Of a stretch of DNA of 20,462 nt, positions 15,318-20,462 are shown in pieces; the first letter of the stretch is position 1; each line of letters begins with the position of its first letter. Origin of the DNA: Alphaproteobacteria bacterium UBA6187 (GTDB lineage Bacteria > Pseudomonadota > Alphaproteobacteria > Rickettsiales > UBA6187); contig DITJ01000057.1 in assembly GCA_002422795.1 (NCBI GenBank), positions 1 through 20,462 of the forward strand. The letters run 5' to 3'. Below the pieces are notes generated by a model. That model was not told the origin of the DNA and did no database searches. It saw only the letters and a program-made list of their open reading frames with translations. The translations under genes were made by a program, and so were the position numbers.

Positions 15318-15848
15318 TTAATTATAATAAATTAAAATAACGATTCCAAGATTTGGCAATACAAGTAATTGTGACACTCCTAATTCCGAAGTGTAATAAC
15401 TACCAGGCTCTTGCGCTGCATAATAAATTCTATCTTTCCATCTATTACTTAAACTTCCTGTGCATTGAAATGCTGGCCATGTGCCATCAGAAAAAGTTTC
15501 TTTCGGCATTGGTGTAGGTTCCCATTTTTCATAGAATACCCCATCCTTACGCCTTTTTGCTTTAGTAGCATTCTCAAAAAAAGAAATCCCTTTCTGTTTA
15601 ATTTCTTCAATTGTCTCATCATTAAGCCAAAAAGAAGCAACACCACAGCCACTAAAAAGATGAAACTCACCGTCAATTACCAAAGTTCCCGAAGTTTTTA
15701 TTTGAGGTGGAATTAATTCTCTATAAAACTCTTTCTCATAATTCTGATAAAGTCCGTAAAATATTATGAAACTTGATAAAAAGAATACTGCCGCTTGATG
15801 ATTTTTTAAAAAATCAATTATACGAGCTTTTATAATATATTTATTCAT
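15318..15848 (-). CDS. Membrane-anchored protein of unknown function
   Basis: This 176-aa protein has a basic N-terminus (about 16 residues) and one hydrophobic span at about residues 18-36 (AAVFFLSSFIIFYGLYQ). An extracytoplasmic domain of about 135 residues follows, and the C-terminus is hydrophobic (LLVLPNLGIVILIYY). Visible motifs are LVIDGEFHLFSGCGVASFWL, KEKWEP-like aromatic stretches and a C-rich pair (SGCG, FQCTG) that could form a disulfide. It lies between two copies of the N-terminal-domain genes on the same strand. In a polymorphic-toxin reading, this slot would hold an immunity or companion protein, but nothing in the sequence proves that. Confidence 0.6.
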   Translation of the reverse strand: MNKYIIKARIIDFLKNHQAAVFFLSSFIIFYGLYQNYEKEFYRELIPPQIKTSGTLVIDGEFHLFSGCGVASFWLNDETIEEIKQKGISFFENATKAKRRKDGVFYEKWEPTPMPKETFSDGTWPAFQCTGSLSNRWKDRIYYAAQEPGSYYTSELGVSQLLVLPNLGIVILIYYN

Positions 15849-15859
15849 ACAAAAATTTC

Positions 15860-16171
15860 CTAAACAAAAGCGTGTTGCATTATGTAATTATAACTACTTA
15901 AACCAAAATGTTCTGCTATATCAATTTTACTATAATACGGTTTTTCCGGTGTATTTGATGGTATAGGTAATGTAAAAAACATATTTATAATATTAAACTG
16001 CGAACCTATGGCAAAACGTCCTGCGCTTTCCATGAATTCTTGGATATTAACTGTTGTTTCTTTAGTGGCACCTTCAGGGCGGATAAGGTTTTCATCTAGT
16101 AAGTTTGAAGGAGTAGCAATTTGACCATATAAATATAAATTTGTTACATCTGTTGCTGTAAGTTTTGGCAT
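15860..16171 (-). CDS. Stand-alone N-terminal-domain paralogue of the surface protein
   Basis: This 103-aa protein (MPKLTATDVTNLYLYGQIAT...) aligns over its whole length with residues 1-105 of the 1287-aa protein. It shares NLYLYG, NLLDExLIR, FMxxxGRFAIGxQF and YYSKxDIAEHFG, then ends after SYNYIMQHAFV. It may be a complete small domain protein or the stub of a longer gene. Fuller conservation than the 68-codon copy argues that it is functional. It lies 11 bp after the next gene upstream begins its minus-strand run and is probably co-transcribed with it. No signal peptide is visible. Confidence 0.6.
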   Translation of the reverse strand: MPKLTATDVTNLYLYGQIATPSNLLDENLIRPEGATKETTVNIQEFMESAGRFAIGSQFNIINMFFTLPIPSNTPEKPYYSKIDIAEHFGLSSYNYIMQHAFV

Positions 16172-16198
16172 ACTCTTTCTCCAGTTTTATATTATTAT

Positions 16199-16648
16199 TT
16201 ACCAACTTGCTCTATTTCCACAATTATCTATAAAAAAGAGCCTTTGTTTGGGTTTTGGATTGGGATTAGAATTTTTGTCAATAAACCATTCATGATAATT
16301 TGCTACAATTACATTAGTATACGTGTTAAATATACGACTCCAAAAGCTTGGGGGGCCAGCATCAGCTGCTTGTTTTATGTCCATGAAACAGCAATTAGGG
16401 TTCTTTTCAAGGAACTCCTGCACGTTCTTATAACGTTCTATTGGATTTGATTTTTTTAGATTATTAACATCAAAAATATATTCTGAATAAGGTATAAGAT
16501 TAGAATTTATGACTTTTTCAATCTTCTCCTCATCAGATAAATATCTCCCTTCTGCAATACAAAATCCTGAATAATTTAAACTTGCTGGAATGCCGCCAAG
16601 CAATAGAATCAACACTAATAAAAAATTCTTTTTAATAAAATTTAACAT
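16199..16648 (-). CDS. Small exported protein, LNYSGFC family copy 2
   Basis: This 149-aa paralogue of the protein at 14642-15103 has the same signal or anchor (KKNFLLVLILLLGGIPASL), the same NYSGFC and GRYLSDEEKI blocks, a KNPNCC near the middle and a C-terminal NCG. Identity is nearly complete in the first 40 residues and low afterwards. The 5' leader (GGGAGTGTAAGTT before ATG) is also shared. The contrast between a conserved export region and a variable body fits a protein under diversifying pressure or modular exchange. Function unknown. Confidence 0.7.
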   Translation of the reverse strand: MLNFIKKNFLLVLILLLGGIPASLNYSGFCIAEGRYLSDEEKIEKVINSNLIPYSEYIFDVNNLKKSNPIERYKNVQEFLEKNPNCCFMDIKQAADAGPPSFWSRIFNTYTNVIVANYHEWFIDKNSNPNPKPKQRLFFIDNCGNRASW

Positions 16649-16945
16649 AACTTACACTCCCAATATTAAAACTGCCTAGTCCAGGTCATAAGGTTTGCTA
16701 TTATACAACCAAAACATTTATTTATACTTGAACCCCCAGCAAAACCACTACTAGCGGCAATTTCATATAATTTCTTATCATCCCACGTCCTTGTTTTTAT
16801 CCTTTGTATAACAAATCCACAACATAAATGCAAGTTATACATCGGGTATAAACAATTCAAGGTTGCGTGTTAGGGGTTGTGCATTTGAGTGATTACGATT
16901 GCGTATAACGTTATAATCCATGCTTTATTTATGGGAGTAAGCCCG
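16649..16945. other. Intergenic stretch with a possible degraded ORF
   Basis: The first 32 bp repeat the leader of the LNYSGFC genes. A 64-codon minus-strand frame (16666-16860) with a TTG start and odd Cys-rich composition ends in TRQF at the same AGGCAGTTT seen at the other junctions. I do not think it is a gene. The rest holds nothing beyond a short ATAACGTTAT palindrome near 16905. Confidence 0.4.
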
Positions 16946-18274
16946 CTATGTTTTTAATGTATTAAACATAGCATCAGTTGCCCGTTCCACCGAAGCCCTT
17001 ACCGGGTCTATATTCAATCTTTCATATATTGCCGTTGCCTGCTGGCTTTTATGGCCTAAGCTTTTGCCTATTATCGCGGTAGTTGCCCCGGTTGCGGCCT
17101 GCCAGCTTCCCAGGGTGCGGCGCAGGTCTTGGATGCGTATATCCATAAGCCCGGTAGGAAGTTCTATTTTCTTCTTTTTGGCAAAGGCAGTTATTGCGCT
17201 ATATAGCTGGTTAATGCCTGCATCTTCCTTCATTTCTATGGTTTCAATAAGCTCTGCTATGGTTTTATCCAGTTGCCATAATTTTATAGTAGCGTTCTGG
17301 CAAATACGCTTCCAGGCTTTTTTCGGGTCGGCAAGATAGCCTTCCGCACCAGTACCGGGGAAAACAAATATATTGCTATTCCCGGCTACATATCTATTTG
17401 CCTCCTTGCGCTGCAATAATATTTCAACCGCCTGCTCCATAAGCGGTACGGTTAAGGAGTCACCATTTTTTGTTTCGGGTATGCGCCAGGTTTTATTTTC
17501 AAAATTAACCTCATTCCAGCGCATGGAAAGCACATTGCTTTTTCTTGCCCCGGTAAGTAAAGAGATAAGTATATAATCCCTGGCAACTTCATTATCTTCC
17601 TCTGATAATGCGCCAAACAGGCAAGGTAATTCATCTGCCTGCAAGAAGCGGTCGCGGGATTTTTCCTTAAACTTCTTGATTCCCTGTGTAGGGTTAAGGC
17701 CATCCCAGCCCCATTCTATAGCTTTATTATATATGGCGCGTATGCGCTCCAGAAGCCTATTTGCCTGATACAAGCCGTTTACATTATAAATAGTTTCATG
17801 CAGGCGTTGGATTTCCTGCTTGGATATTTGCGAAGCCTTCTTATTGAACCAGTGCGATAGGAATTTATTTACTTCCCTTTCATCATATTGCCAGGAGCGC
17901 TTAAATTTCTTGCTGTAACGCTCCATGAATTGATTGAACATTTCGCCAAAGGTTATTTCCGTATTTACCTTTTTCTTTTCTTCATTAGGATTCTTTTTAT
18001 CAACAACTATAGTTTTTTTTGCTTCCATTGCGGCATTACGGGCATTTTCAACTGACATATCAGGAAACGCCCCAAGCTTGATACGCTCAGGCTTGCCGTT
18101 TATTTTGCGGTATAGGTAAAAGGTTTTAGAGCCACCATTACCAACAAGCAGGATAAGCCCTTTTTCCTTGGTATCTTTATAGGTATCATATACACCACCT
18201 TTTTTACCTTCCGGCTTAATGGGTGGATTGATTGCGAGCAGGGCGGTTTTAATAAAATTGATGTTTTTAGGCAT
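16946..18274 (-). CDS. Island integrase, tyrosine recombinase with DUF4102-type arm-binding domain
   Basis: This 442-aa integrase is of the P4/bacteriophage type. Residues about 25-95 form the arm-DNA-binding domain (DUF4102 type: KGLILLVGNGGSKTFYLYR then IKLGAFPDMSVENARNAA), followed by a core-binding domain and the catalytic domain. Catalytic residues visible are Arg in LLTGARKSNVLSMRW, Arg in QDLRRTLGSW, His in LGHKSQQAT and Tyr in AIYERL. The box-II His of the usual HDLRRT is Gln here, a conservative departure to note. The gene starts about 208 bp from a tRNA-fMet 3' fragment and reads away from it, the normal layout for an integrase at an island end. One of three GGTTGCTACC repeats overlaps its ribosome-binding site, hinting at autoregulation. 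Confidence 0.92.
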   Translation of the reverse strand: MPKNINFIKTALLAINPPIKPEGKKGGVYDTYKDTKEKGLILLVGNGGSKTFYLYRKINGKPERIKLGAFPDMSVENARNAAMEAKKTIVVDKKNPNEEKKKVNTEITFGEMFNQFMERYSKKFKRSWQYDEREVNKFLSHWFNKKASQISKQEIQRLHETIYNVNGLYQANRLLERIRAIYNKAIEWGWDGLNPTQGIKKFKEKSRDRFLQADELPCLFGALSEEDNEVARDYILISLLTGARKSNVLSMRWNEVNFENKTWRIPETKNGDSLTVPLMEQAVEILLQRKEANRYVAGNSNIFVFPGTGAEGYLADPKKAWKRICQNATIKLWQLDKTIAELIETIEMKEDAGINQLYSAITAFAKKKKIELPTGLMDIRIQDLRRTLGSWQAATGATTAIIGKSLGHKSQQATAIYERLNIDPVRASVERATDAMFNTLKT

Positions 18275-18275
18275 T

Positions 18276-18363
18276 GGTTGCTACCTTGTAAGTTTATTCC
18301 AAGTCATTTTTCCTGGTTTCCTGCCCTATGTAGTTTTTACTCGGTTGCTACCCGGTTGCTACC
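18276..18363. repeat. Three GGTTGCTACC direct repeats: putative integrase arm sites
   Basis: Exact 10-bp copies lie at 18276-18285, 18343-18352 and 18354-18363. The last two are spaced 11 bp, about one helical turn. All fall between the integrase start and the tRNA fragment, where arm-type sites of DUF4102-type integrases are expected. The first covers the AAGGTAG ribosome-binding region of the integrase gene. Confidence 0.6.
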
Positions 18364-18481
18364 TTTAAGGTGAAATATAAGCAAAAATGATTATACTTGA
18401 TAAAAACACAAATACGCCGTAAGCCTTGATATGTAAAGAGAAATAATGATTTGTGATGATTGGTAAAACATAAGGCTGTGT

Positions 18482-18528
18482 GGCTCATAACCTGAAGGTC
18501 GTCAGTTCGAATCTGGCCCCCGCAACCA
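18482..18528 (+). tRNA. 3' fragment of initiator tRNA-Met (att scar of the island)
   Basis: The 47 bp run from the anticodon loop (CTCATAA, anticodon CAT) through the variable region, a T-arm (GTTCGAATC) and the acceptor strand CCCCGCA to an encoded ACCA, matching the 3' part of initiator tRNA-fMet. No 5' half precedes it: the base pairs needed for the anticodon stem, D-arm and acceptor are absent upstream. Tyrosine integrases often recombine in the anticodon loop, so this is the attR-type copy. The tRNA restored by the element should lie at its other end, left of the window. Confidence 0.85.
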
Positions 18529-18570
18529 CATCTCGATTTATAAAGATTTTTCCACGGCACCAAACTTGCC

Positions 18571-18646
18571 GTGCCGCTGCCATTTTTACTCGGTGCCGCT
18601 CTGGTGCCGCTTTTGTCATGCAAATTGGGGAATTGTGGGGAATTGT
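18571..18646. repeat. Second set of phased repeats right of the tRNA fragment
   Basis: GTGCCGC occurs at 18571, 18593 and 18604, spaced 22 and 11 bp. The block TTTTTACTC before the last pair is also found before the GGTTGCTACC pair at 18334-18354, with the same 11-bp spacing. A separate direct repeat, GGGGAATTGT, follows at 18627-18636 and 18637-18646. The first set could be arm sites of a second, related element. Confidence 0.5.
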
Positions 18647-18648
18647 AT

Positions 18649-19458
18649 TTATAAGACTGGTTCAAAGTTTTCCTTTTCCATTGCCGCTTTAAGGTATGGT
18701 AAAAGACTGTTATCTATATGCAAAATTTGTTCAATGGCACCGCTAGCAAAGGCGTGCCTAAATTGGAATCTCAACTGTAGAGATGGCGGGAACTGTATTA
18801 TACTACCATCAGCTAAAGCAAACTGCCCCATACCTAATGCTGATAGGGATACCCTTAACTCATTTTCTTTTTCGTAAGGCTCCTTTTCTTTTACATAGGA
18901 ATAAAGAATAGGATTTGCCAATCGTTCTTTGCTGAGCATCAGTTCATCTCTTTTTAGATACTCTACAATCCCATAGTTTATAGGGAATATTTGATGGCAC
19001 CTTGTGCCGTTGCATATAAGAGCTGCATTCTCTAATTGCTCGTTTAGTAGCTGCCTAAGTTTTTCAAAATCAAATTCCAGGCATATTTTCCCTATACTGT
19101 CTTCAGCATTTCCATACTCCTTCCAGATGTAATCTGAATTTTCTAGTGAAAAGCAGCAAGCATAGGTTCTTGAGCGGGAAAGGTCATAATAATCTTCTGC
19201 CGTGAAATCCGGCCCCTTCTTAAAACCTAACTTTTTGTGAACTTCTCTATCTAAAAGAAGCCGCTCTCCATCATGCTGATCAGCTGTTGGAAAATCTTTA
19301 TAAGCATCAACACGTTGGAAATGAAGATAATTATCGTTTAGAGATCTTATGAAATTTTCAACGGTCATCACTTTGTATAATTTTTGTCCGGCATTAGGCT
19401 GTTTCAATAGTGGTCTGTGCGGTTCTATCATACCAAGCTGAGGCTTTTCTTCTGTCAT
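18649..19458 (-). CDS. DUF2971-like protein
   Basis: This 269-aa soluble protein shows the pattern I associate with DUF2971: LYKVMTVENFIRSLNDNYLHFQRVDAYKD near the N-terminus, then TYACCFSLENSDYIWKEYG, GKICLEFDFEKL, a central YGIVEYLKRDEL and KEPYEKENELRVSL. Family members are often found in accessory DNA and beside defence genes, and no biochemical activity is firmly assigned as far as I know. It stands alone, convergent to nothing on its left except the att region, with its start at ATG 19456-19458. Function unknown. Confidence 0.6.
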   Translation of the reverse strand: MTEEKPQLGMIEPHRPLLKQPNAGQKLYKVMTVENFIRSLNDNYLHFQRVDAYKDFPTADQHDGERLLLDREVHKKLGFKKGPDFTAEDYYDLSRSRTYACCFSLENSDYIWKEYGNAEDSIGKICLEFDFEKLRQLLNEQLENAALICNGTRCHQIFPINYGIVEYLKRDELMLSKERLANPILYSYVKEKEPYEKENELRVSLSALGMGQFALADGSIIQFPPSLQLRFQFRHAFASGAIEQILHIDNSLLPYLKAAMEKENFEPVL

Positions 19459-19592
19459 ATGGCTATGTATTTTTATTTATTAAGAAATAATATACTACTT
19501 TCCAAGTAATTATCAAATTCTCACTTATCCACTTGATATAAATACAAAATCATCGCTTCATGTCCTTGCTGTTAACTTGAAATACAGGAGGT

Positions 19593-19964
19593 ATGATGTA
19601 AGCGACTGAAGAAAACCGCAATATAGGCCGGAACATCCGGCTATATCGCATCCGGGCCGGACTGACCGTCAAAGATTTATGCAAACGCATCACCCGGCAC
19701 CACAGCTTAGAAATAAAGCTCGGCTCCATCCGCAACTATGAAGCAGGCACCGAAGAAATCCCAGCTGTGGCATTAAACAGCATCGCAGCGATTACCCAAA
19801 CCGACATCAAAGAATTTTACGAACCTGCTCACCCAACCACCCTGCTCGACACCAGCCAGAAACTCCACCTGCTGGAAGCATTCAGCATGATCCGCTGCCG
19901 CGCATCACGGGACACGCTTTTACATCTGACACGCAAACTCAGCAATACCAGGAACATAGATTAA
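19593..19964 (+). pseudogene. XRE-family regulator with a stop at codon 3
   Basis: A strong ribosome-binding site (AGGAGGT, 19586-19592) is directly followed by ATG ATG TAA GCG ACT GAA. The frame after the TAA (19599-19601) stays open to 19964 and encodes a clear XRE helix-turn-helix: NIGRNIRLYRIRAGLTVKDL, then LGSIRNYEAGTEEIPAVALNSIAAI. Changing the TAA to CAA or GAA would give a 123-aa protein. No ATG, GTG or TTG restart precedes the HTH; the next ATG, at 19767, is inside the domain. The gene is richer in G+C than its neighbours. It is most simply a nonsense-inactivated regulator, unless the base is a sequencing error. Confidence 0.65.
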
Positions 19965-20036
19965 TCATGCTAATGCGCTCATTTCAGGGGATATTCCTTA
20001 CTATGCGTTACAATCAAAATAGTCAATGTCAATTCC

Positions 20037-20131
20037 GTAACGCCTTGCAACACGACGCAACATTTTGAAACGGGCTGCAACGAATTGCAACACTTTGCAA
20101 CGGCATGCAACACCGTGCAACACGATGCAGC
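20037..20131 (+). repeat. Decamer array GCAACNNNNN with exact 10-bp period
   Basis: GCAAC occurs at 20047, 20057, 20077, 20087, 20097, 20107 and 20117, with one-mismatch versions at 20037 (GTAAC), 20067 (GAAAC) and 20127 (GCAGC). That makes ten units in strict 10-bp phase. The five bases between are not conserved. Such phasing puts all copies on one face of the helix, as for iterons or cooperative protein-binding sites. Confidence 0.7.
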
Positions 20132-20344
20132 GTTTTCTGCCCAAACGCCATTCCCAAACGAAATGCCCCCGATACCCCCATTTCGCTAACTTTACTTATA
20201 AGCTGCTGATATATTTAGATTTACACCTCGAGAAGACGAAACGAAATGCTTTTTCCAGATTCATGGCTAGTAAAACTCTGCGCCTTCGGCGTACCCGTAT
20301 AGGGGCACTACTGTCCGGTAAAAGATTTTAGCTATTGAATAATG
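20132..20344. other. Gene-free stretch before the insertion sequence
   Basis: No gene is supported here. There is a hairpin CGAAATG / CATTTCG (20159-20165 and 20179-20185) with a C-rich loop. A second short stem, TGCGCC-TTC-GGCGTA, lies near 20279-20293. The terminal sequence of the insertion element probably begins near 20303 (GGGGCACTACTGTCCGG). Confidence 0.4.
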
Positions 20345-20373
20345 TTGAGGCAGGCTGTCACTTTTAGTATAAT
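20345..20373 (+). promoter_or_regulatory. Transposase promoter, TTGAGG-17-TATAAT
   Basis: A -35-like TTGAGG and a perfect -10 TATAAT have the ideal 17-bp spacing. Transcription would begin near 20380, about 35 nt before the transposase ATG. Confidence 0.6.
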
Positions 20374-20414
20374 TTAGGTTTACGACAACTTAAAAATACA
20401 AAAGGAAGCCTGCC
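20349..20414 (+). promoter_or_regulatory. Inverted repeat that could mask the transposase ribosome-binding site
   Basis: GGCAGGCT (20349-20356) is complementary to AGCCTGCC (20407-20414). The right arm overlaps the end of the Shine-Dalgarno sequence GGAAG (20404-20408) and reaches one base before the ATG. The left arm lies upstream of the predicted transcription start, so only readthrough RNA from outside would form the stem. Confidence 0.55.
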
Positions 20415-20415
20415 C

Positions 20416-20462
20416 ATGTACATAAATAGCAAATTTGCAGATATAATGAAATCTTTTCCTCG
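20416..20462 (+). CDS. Partial: start of a transposase
   Basis: Only the first 15 codons are visible (MYINSKFADIMKSFP), preceded by GGAAG with 7-nt spacing. The opening resembles the N-terminus of some IS4-type transposases with a DUF4372 start, but 15 residues are too few for a firm call. The upstream promoter and hairpin architecture support a transposase. Confidence 0.45.
   Translation, partial: MYINSKFADIMKSFP

Larger units (their letters stand above)
20303..20462 (+). mobile_element. Left end of an insertion sequence (possibly IS4-like)
   Basis: The last 160 bp look like the left end of an IS: a terminal-repeat-like GCACTACTGTCCGGTAAAAG, a promoter (TTGAGG 20345-20350, 17-bp spacer, TATAAT 20368-20373) and a transposase start at 20416. 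The opposite end lies outside the window, so the inverted repeat cannot be confirmed. Confidence 0.5.

Noticed and set aside
16666..16860. Possible 64-aa protein
   Set aside because: It has a TTG start, no ribosome-binding site, odd composition, and its last codons are the duplicated leader of the exported-protein gene. It is kept only as an intergenic note.
18482..18528. Complete tRNA gene
   Set aside because: The D-arm, 5' acceptor strand and most of the 5' anticodon stem are missing upstream; only the 3' part is present.
18480..18692. Plus-strand frame across the tRNA fragment
   Set aside because: It translates tRNA sequence and is a typical spurious ORF over a tRNA gene.
20037..20131. 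CRISPR array
   Set aside because: Repeats are only 5 bp with a 10-bp period, and no cas genes are present anywhere in the window.
20065..20331. An 88-codon plus-strand frame through the decamer array
   Set aside because: The start of its translation (CNTLQRHATPCNTMQ) simply reflects a 10-bp repeat read in triplets, and the rest has no motif. It also runs into the IS end.

Overview
The window is AT-rich by eye, with Gram-negative-looking proteins and a 3' piece of an initiator tRNA gene. RTX-like adhesin repeats and an integrase with an N-terminal DUF4102-type arm-binding domain suggest an alphaproteobacterium, possibly host-associated. That assignment is inference from style, not from a marker gene. 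Almost everything left of position 18528 looks like accessory DNA in a genomic island. The right end of the island is marked by a tyrosine integrase (16946-18274) followed by a 47-bp 3' fragment of tRNA-fMet (18482-18528), the classic att scar. The left end and the restored tRNA should lie upstream of this window.

Layout, left to right. (1) 2-2697, plus strand: the end of a glycine-rich membrane protein, then a 748-aa coiled-coil protein with about five ~87-aa repeats and one C-terminal membrane span; its start codon sits in a 13-bp inverted repeat. (2) 2713-4656, minus: an integration module (tyrosine recombinase, HTH/zinc-ribbon protein, excisionase-like HTH) with the C-terminal stump of a second recombinase behind it. 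(3) 4762-8916: a Qat-like defence candidate. A 257-aa protein beginning Met-Gly-His is translationally coupled to a QueC-like enzyme that carries an extra C-terminal OmpR-type winged helix. A KAP-type P-loop ATPase is transcribed divergently from a shared 145-bp control region with a perfect 16-bp palindrome over a predicted -10 box. No TatD nuclease (QatD) is present. (4) 8913-10600, minus: an AbiEi/AbiEii-type toxin-antitoxin or phage-exclusion pair, convergent with the ATPase. (5) 10732-16648, minus: a 1287-aa surface-type protein with a C-terminal anchor, preceded by short paralogues of its N-terminal domain, two paralogous exported proteins and one membrane-anchored protein. This is a locus expanding by local duplication, with one junction visible at a 9-bp microhomology. 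(6) 16946-18528: the island integrase, three GGTTGCTACC direct repeats and the tRNA-fMet fragment. (7) 18529-20462: a second set of phased repeats, a DUF2971-like gene, an XRE regulator with a stop at codon 3, a decamer array with an exact 10-bp period, and the left end of an insertion sequence whose transposase start shows an IS10/IS50-like anti-readthrough hairpin.

How the genes fit together: regions 3 and 4 form a small defence cluster behind an integration module. I consider the variant Qat-like system the best candidate for an undescribed system: QueC fused to a winged helix, a Gly-starting partner, and a divergent KAP ATPase. The duplicated surface-protein locus is the second.
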